A DNA stretch of 64,000 nt from Bryoerythrophyllum caledonicum (GCA_963971425.1 OZ020517.1:9488501-9552500), one strand, 5' to 3'. Positions 35,321 through 47,824 are shown, counted from the stretch's first letter. Program-made: numbers and translations. Notes: generated by a model not told the origin, from the letters alone.

Positions 35321-36607
35321 ATGAATAATGAGGACTTCAAAACCTTCCACTTTACCCCATCTAAATTGATCAAGAGTGCCCTAAATGTTTCCAAACAACT
35401 TTTCTGTCATCCAACATGCCCCACTACATGTGGTATTTCTTGCAATATACATACATACTCTCACATACTCCAAAACCCATTCATCACCATCAACAACAAC
35501 ATCCCCCCAAGAACCACCCCACCACCAATACATCCTCCCAACCCCTTATACCCATACCACCCCCGCCCCCCAACATACATCACCAAAAACCCCACGACAT
35601 ACCCTATTAACAACATCATACGCCATGAACATATACAACATATAGATACCAATGGAATACAAAATAGCTATATAAAATACCTATACCAATGGCAACACAA
35701 CAACAATACATTCAATAAATGGCTTCCTCAAAGAAACCTCTTTCCAACACACGACTGTAATACCTCCACACATAACACCGAAAAACTAAAACAATATTAT
35801 CAAAAAATTAAAGATAAATTCTACTCAGAAATCATTCAAATCCATCACCCCCAAGAACAATTACAAGACTCAAGATCAGTAACTCCACCTATAACCATTC
35901 CACTCCTAAACATATATACCATAGAATGTAACCCCGAAAATGATATTATCACAGTCCTGAACACAATAAAAATAGAAAATAATAAAGCCCATCTATACAA
36001 AGCAAATGGCCGATATCTACACACTATCCCTACTACTAGACTCCAATGGCTATGGAATCAATACAACATGAAACTACAAACTCCTACAAACATTGAACCA
36101 ACAACCCAACCATTTGAAACCGAACTAATTTGGCTATACCAAAGATATAAATACCATATTCCAAAAAATAATCCCCTAAAAAATGCACAATACTCAATAT
36201 CCACACCTATCCTAGACTCATTAATCTTGTCCTTTAACATTGAACAATCATACTTCTCCTCCCCCGTCACATGCTCCACCAAACTAAAAAAATTCTACTC
36301 ACCTTTTGAAAGAGATAAAATATTTGGCTCCTTGGGAAAGGCCTTTGACTACAAATGGACCAATAATGGTATAGCTCACCCCCACAATGAGGAGGAAACT
36401 CAACAAGCACTACATTGGGCCCGTCTTGCTGCTAAAAATAATCCACAACACACATCTACACTCATTATCACACCAGACAAAAATTGGTACCAAAACTTTA
36501 ATCCACAATCAAGCCCATTTGCAGACTCCCATATCATTGCAACATTTGAAGCAGACTCAATTCCATACGAAGAACCTACTATCCCACCTGAGCTAAAAAA
36601 AACCTAG
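35321..36607 (+). pseudogene. LINE ORF2 Cys cluster and PCIF1/CAPAM-like methyltransferase domain
   Basis: 428 codons open. Residues 29-44 hold C-x3-C-x3-C-x3-C-x2-H, followed by a proline-rich linker. From about residue 225 to the end the sequence follows the PCIF1 methyltransferase order: a WLYQRY helix, FSSPVTC (about 312), FYSPFERDKIFGSLGKAFDY (about 323-344), GIAHPHNEEE (about 350), then a strand LIITP with a following W, and FEADS. PCIF1 enzymes, which make m6Am at mRNA caps, have SPLN, FGS-G and NPPF at these places. Here NPPF is replaced by an HPHN-like sequence, so SAM-dependent catalysis is doubtful. The fold call rests on motif order only; alternatives are an unrelated connection domain or a degenerate pseudo-enzyme. 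Confidence 0.5.
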
Positions 36608-36734
36608 AATTAAACCATCCACATTACAAATAATATGCGTCCACCACCAAAACCAAAACCTTGGCACCCTAGAACAACTTGCCGAACTCACCTCCATTGC
36701 AAAAACTCTTAACATAAATCGGATATATACAAAG

Positions 36735-37457
36735 ATGGCCCCACCAACACCTATACAAACACCAATCAACAGAAACAAAAAATGGTCAAAACTAAATTAC
36801 AACAATAATACACTAGAATACATATTATCACTCCCCCCCCTCCCGGACTACCAAACTCTCACCTCACCAAAATTTGAACCCGCATACAGCTACTATATTG
36901 ATGGCTCCTTCAAACCACCAGAACAGACTAGTCCGGGTAATTGGCGTAGAAAAAAAGCCGGTTATGGAATATACAATTCTACGAAAGAAATCAAATTAGC
37001 CAAGAGACTGCATGGATTACAAAATATCCTCAGAGCAGAACTCATGGCCATCGACAAAACACAGGAAATTGTTACAACAAAATACAATAACGAACCAGCG
37101 CACATATTCACAGATTGCATTAACGCACTAAACTTATTAAACACCCCAATAACACACCCTACTCACCACAATAGCCACCCCGACCAAGTCATACTAAAAT
37201 CTATGGTTCAAATGATATTAAAGCGAAAACAAATTACAACCCTCCACAAAGTTCGAGCACATGCCAACATAGATGGTAACGAACAAGCAGATAAACTAGC
37301 AAAAGAGGGCCGAGAAAAATCACACAAAAACGCCAAAGACCCACACGAACATGCACACGCCACCCCACATTACTTCCAAAAAGAAGAGTGGCCCTCCAAA
37401 GAAGACACCCCTGATAAAGGCCCGATCAGATTTTTGGACAAATACCTTCAAAAATAG
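36735..37457 (+). pseudogene. LINE ORF2 RNase H domain
   Basis: 240 codons open. All four acidic catalytic residues of RNase H are visible: Asp in YYIDGSFK, Glu in ILRAELMAID, Asp in HIFTDCINAL and Asp in GNEQADKLAKEG, with the HKVRAHANIDGN histidine loop in place. RNase H removes the RNA strand after reverse transcription. The frame differs from the preceding domain because of a frameshift near 36600. It ends at a stop at 37455-37457, where copy 2 reads through. Confidence 0.85.
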
Positions 37458-38300
37458 GACCTATATAACAACCTTGACACAATCTCAGATAACTTCCCTA
37501 ACATTGAAAAATGGACTAACAACAACAACATAGACAATGAACTATCCACAAATTTCTGGAAAAACCCCATCATCACCGACTCACAAATAACATGCCTTAT
37601 CAAATTCCGTACCGGACAATATATGGGAAACGCCCAAAAACAACTCTTCTTTGGAATTGAAAGATTCCCATCCATTACATGCCCGACACATGGCTACATG
37701 TTTTACTCAAATGCCATAACCATCACATACACTCCCTAATTGTCAAAAGACATAACAAAGCCGAATGGGAAATTCGTAAATTAATCACCTCCCATAATAA
37801 ATCAAGATGTTTCATCCTCATGAATGTCGGCACCTTTAACAACAACCCACAAGAAAACACAGTCCCAAAATGGCTACTCCCATGCCATGTGAGACCCAAT
37901 GATGCCATTGCAATGCTCGCCTGAAACCAGACATACTCTGCGTTAGAGGGCTACCATACAATGACCCTCCACCCGACCACGTTAACCAAGACTACACCAT
38001 TCAATTCATAAAATTTACATATTGTAATGACAGATTCTCCCCATAAGCAATTGAAAACAAAATTAATAAATACCAACCCCTTATTGATGACATCACTACC
38101 CTTGGATGGAAAGTAGACCCCCTTGTTGTAATCACAGCAGGTGCTCGAGCCACCACCTTTATCCCATCTATGAAAAATCTAGAAAACACCTTCAAAATAC
38201 CTATTGATACAATTACGAACACTTTCAAGAATATTAACATCATTGCCATACAATATGCTATGTCCATCCTCCTTCATAAACGGAAAATTGAAAACAACTA
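37458..38300 (+). pseudogene. LINE ORF2 C-terminal zinc knuckle / nuclease-like module, broken
   Basis: Matches the intact C-terminal segment of copy 2 in several frames. A deletion of about 20 bases near 37680 removes the C-x2-C part of the zinc knuckle, leaving DTWLHVLLKC. Further on, pieces corresponding to the candidate PD-(D/E)xK region appear with frameshifts and stops. Not functional here. See copy 2 for motif details. Confidence 0.7.
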
Positions 38301-38399
38301 AGCCCTTCCCGATACACAAGACCCCTCATAAACTTACCCCCCCCCTCTTCACTTTGAAAACACACTTACGTTGCAAAAACACACCCTCCTTTCCATCTC

Positions 38400-38552
<153 letters not shown>

Positions 38553-38626
38553 ACTCCTTGTTGCCCTTACGATTGGTTGGTTCTCTGATTTTTGGCTACT
38601 TGGTACATAGTGTCTACCCTCAAAAG

Positions 38627-39879
38627 GGGGAAGTAGACCACCAATTTAGAGACCACCAAGCTCTTAATTACTCAAAAAGAATTCTTGTTGAGACCCCAAA
38701 AAGCTCTTCAATCATATAAATCTTGGCATTGAAATAGAGTATGAGGCACACAAATTATGATATGAAGTGTGTATTAGCTAATAATCACAACTAGCATTGA
38801 AACAAACTCACATAATCATGCTAAATTTGAGTTTCATACTAAACATGGTAATTCGTGTAATATTAGAATTATTCGCAAAGTTTTTCAATGTTCCAAAAAT
38901 ATACATTTCCTCTCTTGATATACAATACCATTGTATGTTCACTATTAATAGCTATGAGATAAATGGAAGAGATTGGTGGTCTATTCTTAAGTTTAGAAGA
39001 GCTAAATGGTCTCTAAACTCAAGTTAGAACTAGTTTTAGCCACATATGAGAAAGAGGAAGAAGAAGTCATGTTATACCATTCATTACCTTTTCCACTTGC
39101 AACCAGATATACAGATATAGAGATATGTAGGGTTGATTTTATTAATAAAAGTGAGAAAAGAGGTCAAAACTCTTGTTATCTTTGCCTAAATTTACAAATA
39201 ACTCTATCACAAAAAGAAAAAAGAGTGATGTCTTGTGGAAACTTTGTGCGACATACATACACCATTACTATTATAATTTTTTTAATATGCTGATGCACTG
39301 CAAAAAGCTACACACTTGCAGATCAACTGACATGGTGAACATGTCCTACGATGAAATTCAATCATCATAAAAAGGGGCCCTTTCAGGCTCTAAACGCTGA
39401 CCAATTTTTGGCTGGTTCCCTTTGGTTCCCTTTGCTGCAAAAGATTTTGTCAATGAAACTGTCCACATGGTGTACAAGTGGTGAATTCCTCCGGCCCAAG
39501 TCACAAGGTCACCTTCTGTACTAAATACAACCTCAATGCAACCCCAGTTGGTGTCGAAACGGGTGGAAGCTTTGACCTTGATGTGATCATAGTTGGTAGT
39601 CACCACTCTGCCCCAAGCTACCCTACAATAGTCCGTGAGCCCTTGCCAAATAATACTCTAGATATTTTGAGCCGTCTATTGGTGTCGATTAAACAACCAA
39701 TTGTTTTGTGCAATCCAAAGTGGCCAAAGGATAATACCGTGGAGAAAAAGCCAAATTCTACTCATCTCCCTAAACTTTCTAGATACCTAATAGCAAAAAT
39801 GGTTTGCTTAAGGTTAGGTATTTCTCAACTCTATCCATTAGGAATCCCAATAGCATTGAGCCTCTTAGTGATGTAGCTC
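38627..39879. other. Unclassified region after LINE copy 1
   Basis: Inverted matches (GACCACCAATTTAGAGACC at 38634 against GGTCTCTAAACTCAAG and ATTGGTGGTCT near 38975-39020) suggest a roughly 390-bp element, but its ends are unclear. 39476-39640 resembles 23440-23640. No intact gene recognised. Confidence 0.35.
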
Positions 39880-40040
39880 CAAGTTTCACTAGCCTAGGGA
39901 CACTTCCAAAACCGATGGATACTCTCATGCATATCTTAATAACAAACCCCACATGCGTATCAATGTTAGAGATATTATGGTTTCTCCACTAGTTCGCTGC
40001 AATCACCTTATGCAAAATTTGTCAAAGGAAGCCCATAGTG
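39880..40040 (-). pseudogene. Plant L1-type LINE zinc-binding domain remnant (zf-RVT-like)
   Basis: On the minus strand the translation gives ILHKVIAAN, LVEKP and then C-x2-C, HESIHRFWKCP and SETWSYI. This is the C-C-H-C pattern that follows the reverse transcriptase in plant L1-type LINEs. Stops and frame changes interrupt it. It is unrelated to the Dualen-like LINE at 28-38 kb. Confidence 0.5.
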
Positions 40041-42823
40041 GCTCCCTTTACAACAACCTTGTTTGTTTTGTATGCTATTTATAGAGACTCCCATATTGAT
40101 CACCTGCTATATTGGAAAGGATGAATGTTCCATCAAGTGTTGGTGTTGTAAAGAGAGAAGATTTGTAATGACCCAAGTAGCCTGTTATAATGAAATTGTT
40201 GTTTTATCATACACTTCTTACTTCTATAAAGAAAGCTGACTGCACTTCCTCTCAAACACTTTTTGAATCCCAAGAGTTAGTCCATCTAAATTTAAAATGA
40301 GGGGTCTCTTTACTTGTGTCAAAAAATTGGTCTCTTTACTTGTATCAAAAAATATATATACATATATATATATATACATATATATATTTTTTAATTTTTT
40401 TTTAAATTCTTTTTTCTTTTGATATTTTTTTAAATATTTTTTTTTAAAAAAAAGTGAGGGACTGGAATTGGTGCCACTTGACACCAACCATAATAGGCAG
40501 GGGCGCCTCTTGTTCATGACATCTCTACTCATTGTGGTCATACATGACATGATAGACAGCTCAAAGGCCATCTAATTAGTCCAAATCCCAATCCAGCTCA
40601 CTAATTTTGCCATGGTAAATTTGAATGCAAGATTTTGTGACTCGGTTGATCGGGGCAAACCCAAACTTGCTCTTGGTGACCCCACATAGTGAGAGGGTCG
40701 GGAGTGAGTTGTCTTTTGAAAAGAGTACATGTGGTTGCTATAATCGAGAAGGACACCGCTTCTACCCGCATGACCCATTGACACGGTCCCATCACGTTCC
40801 TCATGTATTGCTAACTCTGAACTTTGAAAGACACAGTGAAGTGACTCGGTGATCCTAGTGCAAAGATTGCAAACCATTCCTGAGATCTTAGGGTGGAATT
40901 TCTAAAGTTAAACTAGTGAGTGCCCGGTTGGCCAAAGAGTTGGTTATTACCGTAGCCTCGTAGGCTCTCTTTTCTTCACTTTAAGTCCAAACTTCAGAAT
41001 GGCTTCCTCGATTGATGTAGAACGTCGGTTGGTGTGGATTCATGCATCGCAAATAAGATCAAGGCTGCTTTGGGCGAGTAATGCTGCTCTCTGTCTACAA
41101 AAAAATTGCCTCAAATGTGCTCATGCCAGCTGTCCACCAATAGTGGGCATTCAACCACTCCTCATAGTTCCAAGACTCAATGATATTTTCTGAATTTGAG
41201 TCCACCTAATGATATGAAGCTGCTAAAGTCTAGTTTTGACTCCCATTTAAAAAATTCAAGAACTCATAATAATGAATAAGTTTTTGCAATTTGAACTTTG
41301 GGCCTATAGTCATGGTTGATTGATTTGATAATTTTAGCAAAACACAGACGTTTCATTGACATTGCAATTCTTGGCACTATTATGAATACCTTTGGTGAAT
41401 TTTTTAGAATTGATAAGCATATTTTGAATTTAAAACAAATCTTCTTCAATTTTTCTTCAGGGAATTGCAGCAGATTCAAATTTACCCAAAAAAGTCGTGA
41501 TTTTTGAAGTATATACAAGACATGTGATCTAATCTCTATAAAATGAAAATAAAAAATAAAATCCCCACATATTGAATGAAATTAGAGCAGGTAGTAGAAT
41601 GAAAATTGAGATTGATGGCACGGTTGTAGGCTCTAACACGGTCATAGAGACGAGGGACTTTCCCTCAAATCTCAAAATTAAGCCATTTTTTGGTTAGAGT
41701 ATCTTCTCATGGAAATAAAATTCCTGATCAATAGGTAAGATCATGGGTTATTGGAAGTGACTCATGATCTTACCTATTGGGAATATTTTATACAAGATTT
41801 ACCTATTCATGTGATAGACTATAGTGTTTGAAGTCTGTATATATTGTTTCAAAAAATTGTGGATTTTGGAGGTTGAGTAACTTTACCAATCCATAGAATT
41901 TTACCAAAAACTCACTAAGAACAAGGGAGGAGGTTCATACGTGTACTATGTTGATAGCTTTACATTGACATACAACATGTGAAAGATGCATGATTCTAAA
42001 TGAATTTTCATCTACTGTCAAGTTGATAGTACATGAAGATGTTTCAATACTTATACAAATCACAATAGAAAATTTATATGTGATTATGAAGATGCACATC
42101 CATTAAAAAAAAAAAGGATAGTTTTCTTTAAAACAACTTTTAAATTAAAGTTTAAAATCAAAACCATTTTCCAGGTGTATGAAATACAACATAATATGTG
42201 GCATTATACTTGTAGGTATCATTCTATTTAAGCATATCGGAATATTTGACAATGTATTCTAAGGTATTCCAAGAGTTCTATCACTCCATATCATGATCCA
42301 ATTTTTGTGAAGTTTGCGTGTAATGTGTGTGCAAATCTTCATGCGAGTTGAATTTAATACATGTGTAAGATGAGAAGAGATGTGGATCCATCACATGCTG
42401 TTGGTTTGCTCCACTTTCAAGGCATGTTATTAAAACTGTGGGTGTGATAAAGACGGGGGATGTTTTCCATAAAGATGGGCTCTAACAGAAAGATGGTGCA
42501 AGTACACCGGCTATACGCCAAAATAGTGGCAATTTACTCCCCGTGCAAGGTGTAGATTGCCGCGCTCAATTATGCACCCACTATATCTTTCTAGGGAGTA
42601 TAAAGGTACTCACTCACTCTTTTAGTTTACTTTTTATTTTCTAGAGATGATTCTAAGCTAAAGGTAGGCCAACCACAAACATACACAAATTATCTTATTT
42701 TGTACAAGCGGCACTGATAACAAAAACAAGCGTGACATACATTATTTACAAATACCTCAAACCAAAGTCAATTGTTACTACAATTACAATAAAAGCCAAC
42801 ACCATGTCATTGCAATATAAAAA
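40041..42823. other. No gene recognised
   Basis: AT-rich. 40345-40455 is an A/T low-complexity stretch with TATA and T runs. Open frames at 40224-40877 and 41264-41518 carry no motifs. No family repeat ends were recognised. Confidence 0.4.
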
Positions 42824-43387
42824 TTAACTCCTAAAGTTCCTTGACAATTTTGCTTAAAACTAGTCCAAAACTGCCACTATCAATAAAAGGAATGAAAATC
42901 ACATTGTACGGTGAAAATTTGGACTTTTTATTGTAAGATCTTACAATAGACTTCTATATGAACATGCCATGTTTTTTTGGCTGCAATCCACCGCACGGAT
43001 ATGAAGATTGTAGTGTTTGAGTGCAAGAAAAGGTTGTTTTCCCCCTTGCTCGACAATGTGTGAAAATGTTTGACTTGGGTTAAAGTGTTTTTCTTACACT
43101 GAAGAAAAGAATTATTTTTTACATCTTCAAAGATAGTAGTATTCTTTATATGTATGAAATTTTTTAATGTCAATAGAAACTTCTAGCAAAATTTTGGAGT
43201 TGCTTGGAGTCCCCAATTTTGCACTTAGAATAGCATAACTTGTTTTTAAAAGGTTTGGTTTGAAAAGCTACTACAATAATGCATCTTCATTAAAAAAAAT
43301 CCAAAAAAATCATGATAAAAATTGAGACCATAGAAACTTGCCCAAAATGGAACGCGTCCCTATGGGAAATGGTCCTTTAGAGGTTAA
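42824..43387 (+). mobile_element. TTAA element (long family), internally deleted
   Basis: Starts TTAACTCCTAAAGTTCCTTG and ends GGTCCTTTAGAGGTTAA. The interior shares GACAATGTGTGAAAATGTTTG and CAAAATTTTGGAGTTGC with the complete copies but lacks the middle section. 564 bp, non-coding. Confidence 0.65.
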
Positions 43388-43687
43388 TGTAGCAAAATAG
43401 GTACCTTCTCAAAAGTGAGATTTTTAAGTACTCTTTGTGGTAAATTTATTAGAAAATTTGTTGCAAAGGGAACTCATCATACCATACAAAGTAGTCACTT
43501 TCATACACGACATGCCAAATTAATTATTTTTAAAATTGTAGTGGTTAAGATACAATGGGTGTCACCTTGGCATTACATGTCTATCACATGAACAATTCTC
43601 TTGAGATTTCCAATATTTTTGGACATTTTCCATTTTGAATCAATCATGTACAAAATATGAGTAAAATCAAATATAAAATATAAAATG

Positions 43688-43741
43688 TTAAAGAGCACCG
43701 CTCACCGAAGGTGACCTGCGTGAATAAAGTGTTTGTTCGTA
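43688..43741 (-). mobile_element. LINE 3'-tail copy, very short
   Basis: On the minus strand it contains CGAACAAACACTTTATTCACG and then a hairpin with GGTCACC and GGTGAGC arms. The stem bases differ from the other copies but stay mostly paired. The TTC tail is weak. Target duplication is uncertain. Confidence 0.5.
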
Positions 43742-43794
43742 CCGCCATCACTCAAATGAGAGTCAAATCACTTACTACATGAATCCTATGGAAG

Positions 43795-44285
43795 GGTCAT
43801 GTTTGTACATAATTGATTTCACAATAGAGAGTGTCCAAAAAATTTGGAAAGTTCAAGATATTTGTCTAGGTGATACCAAAGTAATGCCCAAGATGATACA
43901 TGTGTAATACATAGGTGATGCTCATGTAATACTTACGTAATACCCGAATAATATAGGTGATACTTTTGTAATACTTATGCAATATCCATTGTGTCCAAAC
44001 CATTGCCATTTGGAAAATTGAATACTATACACATTGGTTGGTTTCGGACATTTTATACAAAAGTATTCATTTTTTCCAATTCACAGCGGTTTGGACACAA
44101 TGGATATCACCTCGCTATTACATGAGTATCGCCTAGACATTACATGGATATGACCTAGCATTACACAGGTATGACCTTGGCATTACATGGGTATCACTTT
44201 AGATAAATCCCTTGAATTTTCCAAATTTTTTGGACAATTTTCATTTTTGGACATTGTATACTAATTATGTGCAGAATCGACAAGC
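43795..44285. mobile_element. Fold-back element with 20-bp repeat arms
   Basis: Two arms of about 200 bp are inverted copies of each other (for example GTCCAAAAAATTTGGAAARTTC at the outer ends and ATATCCATTGTGTCCAAACC at the inner ends), separated by about 80 bp. Each arm is built of units of about 20 bp, of the type GTGATACYCATGTAATGCC. Single-arm relatives lie at about 43490-43680 and 45620-45840. No coding capacity. Confidence 0.7.
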
Positions 44286-44524
44286 GTGTAGGATATTTCA
44301 CCAAGTAGGTGCTGAAAGTAACCATTGCATATGGTAGTCCATTTTGTAACTTTTCTAGCTTACTAACTTATTCAAATGGAATAAAAAAAATAAGACAATT
44401 TATATTGTAATGCTAAGAAAATGATCGTTGACCTTAATATGAGCATTGGAAGTATGAAAATGTTAATTAATAATTTGTGTATAATTTGGAAAACAATATA
44501 GGATCAGAAGAGAGCTTCCTAATA

Positions 44525-44747
44525 CTAACCCCTAAAGGACCAAGGCATAAAAGATAAATCTCTACACCATTGATAAAAAAATTTATAAGATTAACTTTTG
44601 AGAATGTGACTATAGGATCTTCTTCCGAACTTATATGAGACGATGTGGTAAAAAATTTGTGAATTTTGATTAAACAAATTGAAAGATAATTGCAGTCAAA
44701 GTGAAAAAAATTGTCTCCAAATGGTTATTTAGTCCTTCAAGGGTTAA
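44525..44747 (+). mobile_element. Short TTAA element (about 225-bp subfamily)
   Basis: Starts CTAACCCCTAAAGGACC and ends TAGTCCTTCAAGGGTTAA. The interior matches the elements at 25428-25650 and 47825-48050 (CCATTGATAAAAAAATTTAT, GATGTGGTAAAAAATTTGTG). Non-coding. Confidence 0.65.
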
Positions 44748-45842
44748 ATATAAATGAAAATATCTCAACTCATTATTTAAGTACTACTGTGAACTTTATG
44801 TTTAGTGTAGGCACATAAATGCTATAAGTCTTACCCCCATGCATACTTTTACCAACCATGTTGACAATGATCACCCCTTTTAAGTAATGTAGATAATTAT
44901 ACTCTCTTGTAAAACTCATCATCAAAAGTAAAATGTTATAACGCTTTTAAATCATAAAGTACCACCACCCTAAACATCAAATTTAGTGTAGGGAAGCTAA
45001 TTCTCTTTAAACGAGTCTGCTCATATTGAACATTAACGTACAGTAAGAAAAAGTTCAGCATCGTATATTAAATAATGTAATCCTAAAATATCGAAGGATG
45101 ATGGTTTTCTGGTCCAAACAATTGAGAATATAATTGGGAATAATGTATCTATTTTTTAAAATAAAAAACAAAAAGACGTCTCATTTGTCATATTTGGGTG
45201 ACGTCTCGTTTTGTCGTATTTGGGTACCGTCTCTATCGCAAAGGACAAAACCATAAAATAACCAAAAGGATAAAAAGAGAATTGACTATAAAAAAGAAGT
45301 AAGCCAATGGGAAAATGCCATGTCAATAGTGTGTACTCTCCACGTATGGTATAAAATGGATGATACCCTGGCCCTTACATTTCTCAATTTCACTACCTGT
45401 TAAAAAAAAATAGAAATGAATAACAGAATAAAGAAGGTGAAATTACTATTAGTATTTGCATGAATTTGCATGATCTGTGGCCTCTTTCACTACTTTACTC
45501 ATTTTCATGTGGCCATTTTACTTTCTTAAAATTTTCCATTTTACTTTCTTCAAAATTTCCATTTTACTTTCTTGAAATAATGTGGTAAAATCAAATGAGA
45601 AATGTATGTTTTGATATTACCATATGAAGTGGTCACTTTTGGGCACTACTTGCCGAACTCATTGTTTTTCTAGATTGTAGTGGTTCGGCCACAATGGGTA
45701 TCATAGGTATCACTAGGCATTATATGTGCATAAAATAGGCATTATACGTGTATGAACTTGGCATTACATGGGTATCACCAAGACAAAACTCTTGAAATTT
45801 CCAAAATTTTATCCATTTTAATTGATAATATACAAAACTAAC
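44748..45842. other. No gene recognised
   Basis: AT-rich. Three loose copies of a GACGTCTC/TATTTGGGT unit occur at 45175-45235, and ATTTTCCATTTTACTTTCTT repeats at 45530-45575. The end (45620-45840) is an arm-like copy of the fold-back element at 43795. Confidence 0.4.
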
Positions 45843-46392
45843 ATGAAACTTAGAGATCTTCATATTTTTACATTCTTTTTCTTTTTCAACAACAATGTGT
45901 CATGTAAACTTTCTTATTAACCATTTGGATTATCATTCTAAAACATATAGAGTTCACAAAAAATAAAACGTGAATTGGCAAATTTTGAACCTCCACTCCT
46001 TGCACAATTTTTTAGAATATGCTACACCCATTCTTTACCTATAAAAATTGGTGTACAAGGAACTACATTGTGTTTAACATGATGGTCAAATTAGCCATTG
46101 TGTAGTGCAAAAATTTGACACCGAGTGAAATCAAAGCTTGTTCATCCACTCGGCACAAGGAAGACAATGAATTGTTTCCTTTACTTCAAACACTGTAATC
46201 TCTCAATTTGCCCGGTCATAGTTTACAAAATTATGTGAGTATAATACTAAATACGTAATAATTAAGATCCTACCATTAAAATTGGAAATATAAGTTTTGT
46301 TTTCCTTCCTTACTCATTGCACTAGTAGCAACAATTTTGAAGTGTTTTTGGTGTGAAATTGTCAAAGAAATTTAGGGAATAAACTCTTTAAT
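45843..46392 (-). mobile_element. TTAA element (long family), partial, reverse orientation
   Basis: Shares with the neighbouring full copy TAGAGATCTTCATATTTTT, CCTCCACTCCTTGCAC, TTTCAAACACTGTAATC and GAAGTGTTTTTGGTGTGAAA in the same minus-strand order. The terminus has decayed to AATTTAGGGAATAAAC. Non-coding. Confidence 0.6.
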
Positions 46393-46812
46393 ACTATTAC
46401 ACATAGTTTAAAAACAACAAATTAGTTGTCGATAACTTTCAAATAATGTGGTTGTATAGTTGAATTCCTGCTCCACAAATATTTTAAATAGTAGTAAAAT
46501 GAATTTCACCATCAGATTTGAGTTTGTTTTTAATAACTTTCTCATTACCAGATGATTAATTAATTTCATTCGAAAATGGAATTAGGAACACAAAAAATAT
46601 ATTAAAAACATCCTATTCATATGTTAAAGCTCTATGTTTTTGCTACCATGAGTGACATAAGCATTTGGCTATGCATTCGCAAACAATGCCATGATTTAGG
46701 ATCCCAACGTACCATCTACTTAATGTTCCATACTACATTTTGCATTAGTACCATAACAAAAACAACCAACTGAAAATACAACACAAATTTGTGTAGTGGG
46801 TGGATTAACTCT

Positions 46813-47764
46813 TTAACCCCTAAGGACCAAGTGTCGAAAAAGGGCTTTTTGAAAAATTGGTCAGGTTCCTATGGTGTCAATTTCCAACATTCCACTTTGA
46901 AATTTTTACTATAGAAAGACATTACCAAGACCTTAGTGGGAAAACAGTTTTTTCCTAAATTGGACATTTGATGAAAAAGTTATAGGGTTTTGAAGTTTAA
47001 ATGGGGAGGGCGGGCACCTCGGGCACCTCCAAAAACTTTTGATAGGACACTCTATTGAAAGTGAGATTTTCAGTACTTGCAAGTAATATTATTTCCCTTC
47101 ATGTTGTCAAAAACAAATTCTTGTCTTTTGTGAAAAATAGCATACCAACCCAAGTCAAACATTTTCACACATTGTCACTCATCGTCGGGCAAGGTACCAA
47201 AAAAACTTCTTCTTTTCCACATAAAACCTAGAGATCTTCATATTTTTCACTTTTTATTTTTTCCACAGCAATATGTAATGTAAACCTTCATATTAACCAT
47301 TCGGATTATCAATCGAAAACATATTAAGTTCAAAAAAAATCAAAGTGTGAATTAACAAATTTCGAGCCTCCACTCCTTGCACACTTGTTTTGAATATGCT
47401 ACACCCTATCTCTACCTCTAAAAATTGGTGTGTAAGGAGCTAACATCATGCTTAACAAGATGGTAATAGATTTAGACCTTGTGTAGTGAAATTTTTTGAC
47501 ACCAAGTGAAGTCAAAGTCTGCTGATCAACTAAACGCAGGGAAGAAAATGAACCATTTGCTTGACTTCAAACACTATAATCTTTCAATCTGTGCCGTCAA
47601 AGTTTATGAAATTTTGTACATGTATTACTTAATAAGTCTTTATTGAGATCCTACAGTCAGAACTAAAAATCAAAGTTTTTGTGACCTTCTTTATTCGTTG
47701 CACTAGAATCCATTAATTTTGAAGTGTTTTTGGTGTAAAACTGTCTTGGTACCTTAGGGGTTAA
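46813..47764 (-). mobile_element. TTAA element (long family), full length, 952 bp
   Basis: The best reference copy. TTAACCCCTAAGGACC at the left and, read inward from the right, TTAACCCCTAAGGTACC. It runs opposite to 8941-9971. No transposase or long frame is present, so it depends on an enzyme from elsewhere. Only the TTAA target and CCC-type ends suggest the piggyBac superfamily. Confidence 0.75.
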
Positions 47765-47824
47765 GGACGAGGGGAGCCAAAAGCAGATGTTACTCACATG
47801 GTTATAGGGTTTGTTCTTAAATTG

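Noticed and set aside
46813-46830. Telomere-like CCCTAAA motifs
   Set aside because: Single copies at element ends as part of inverted termini; no tandem telomeric array anywhere.
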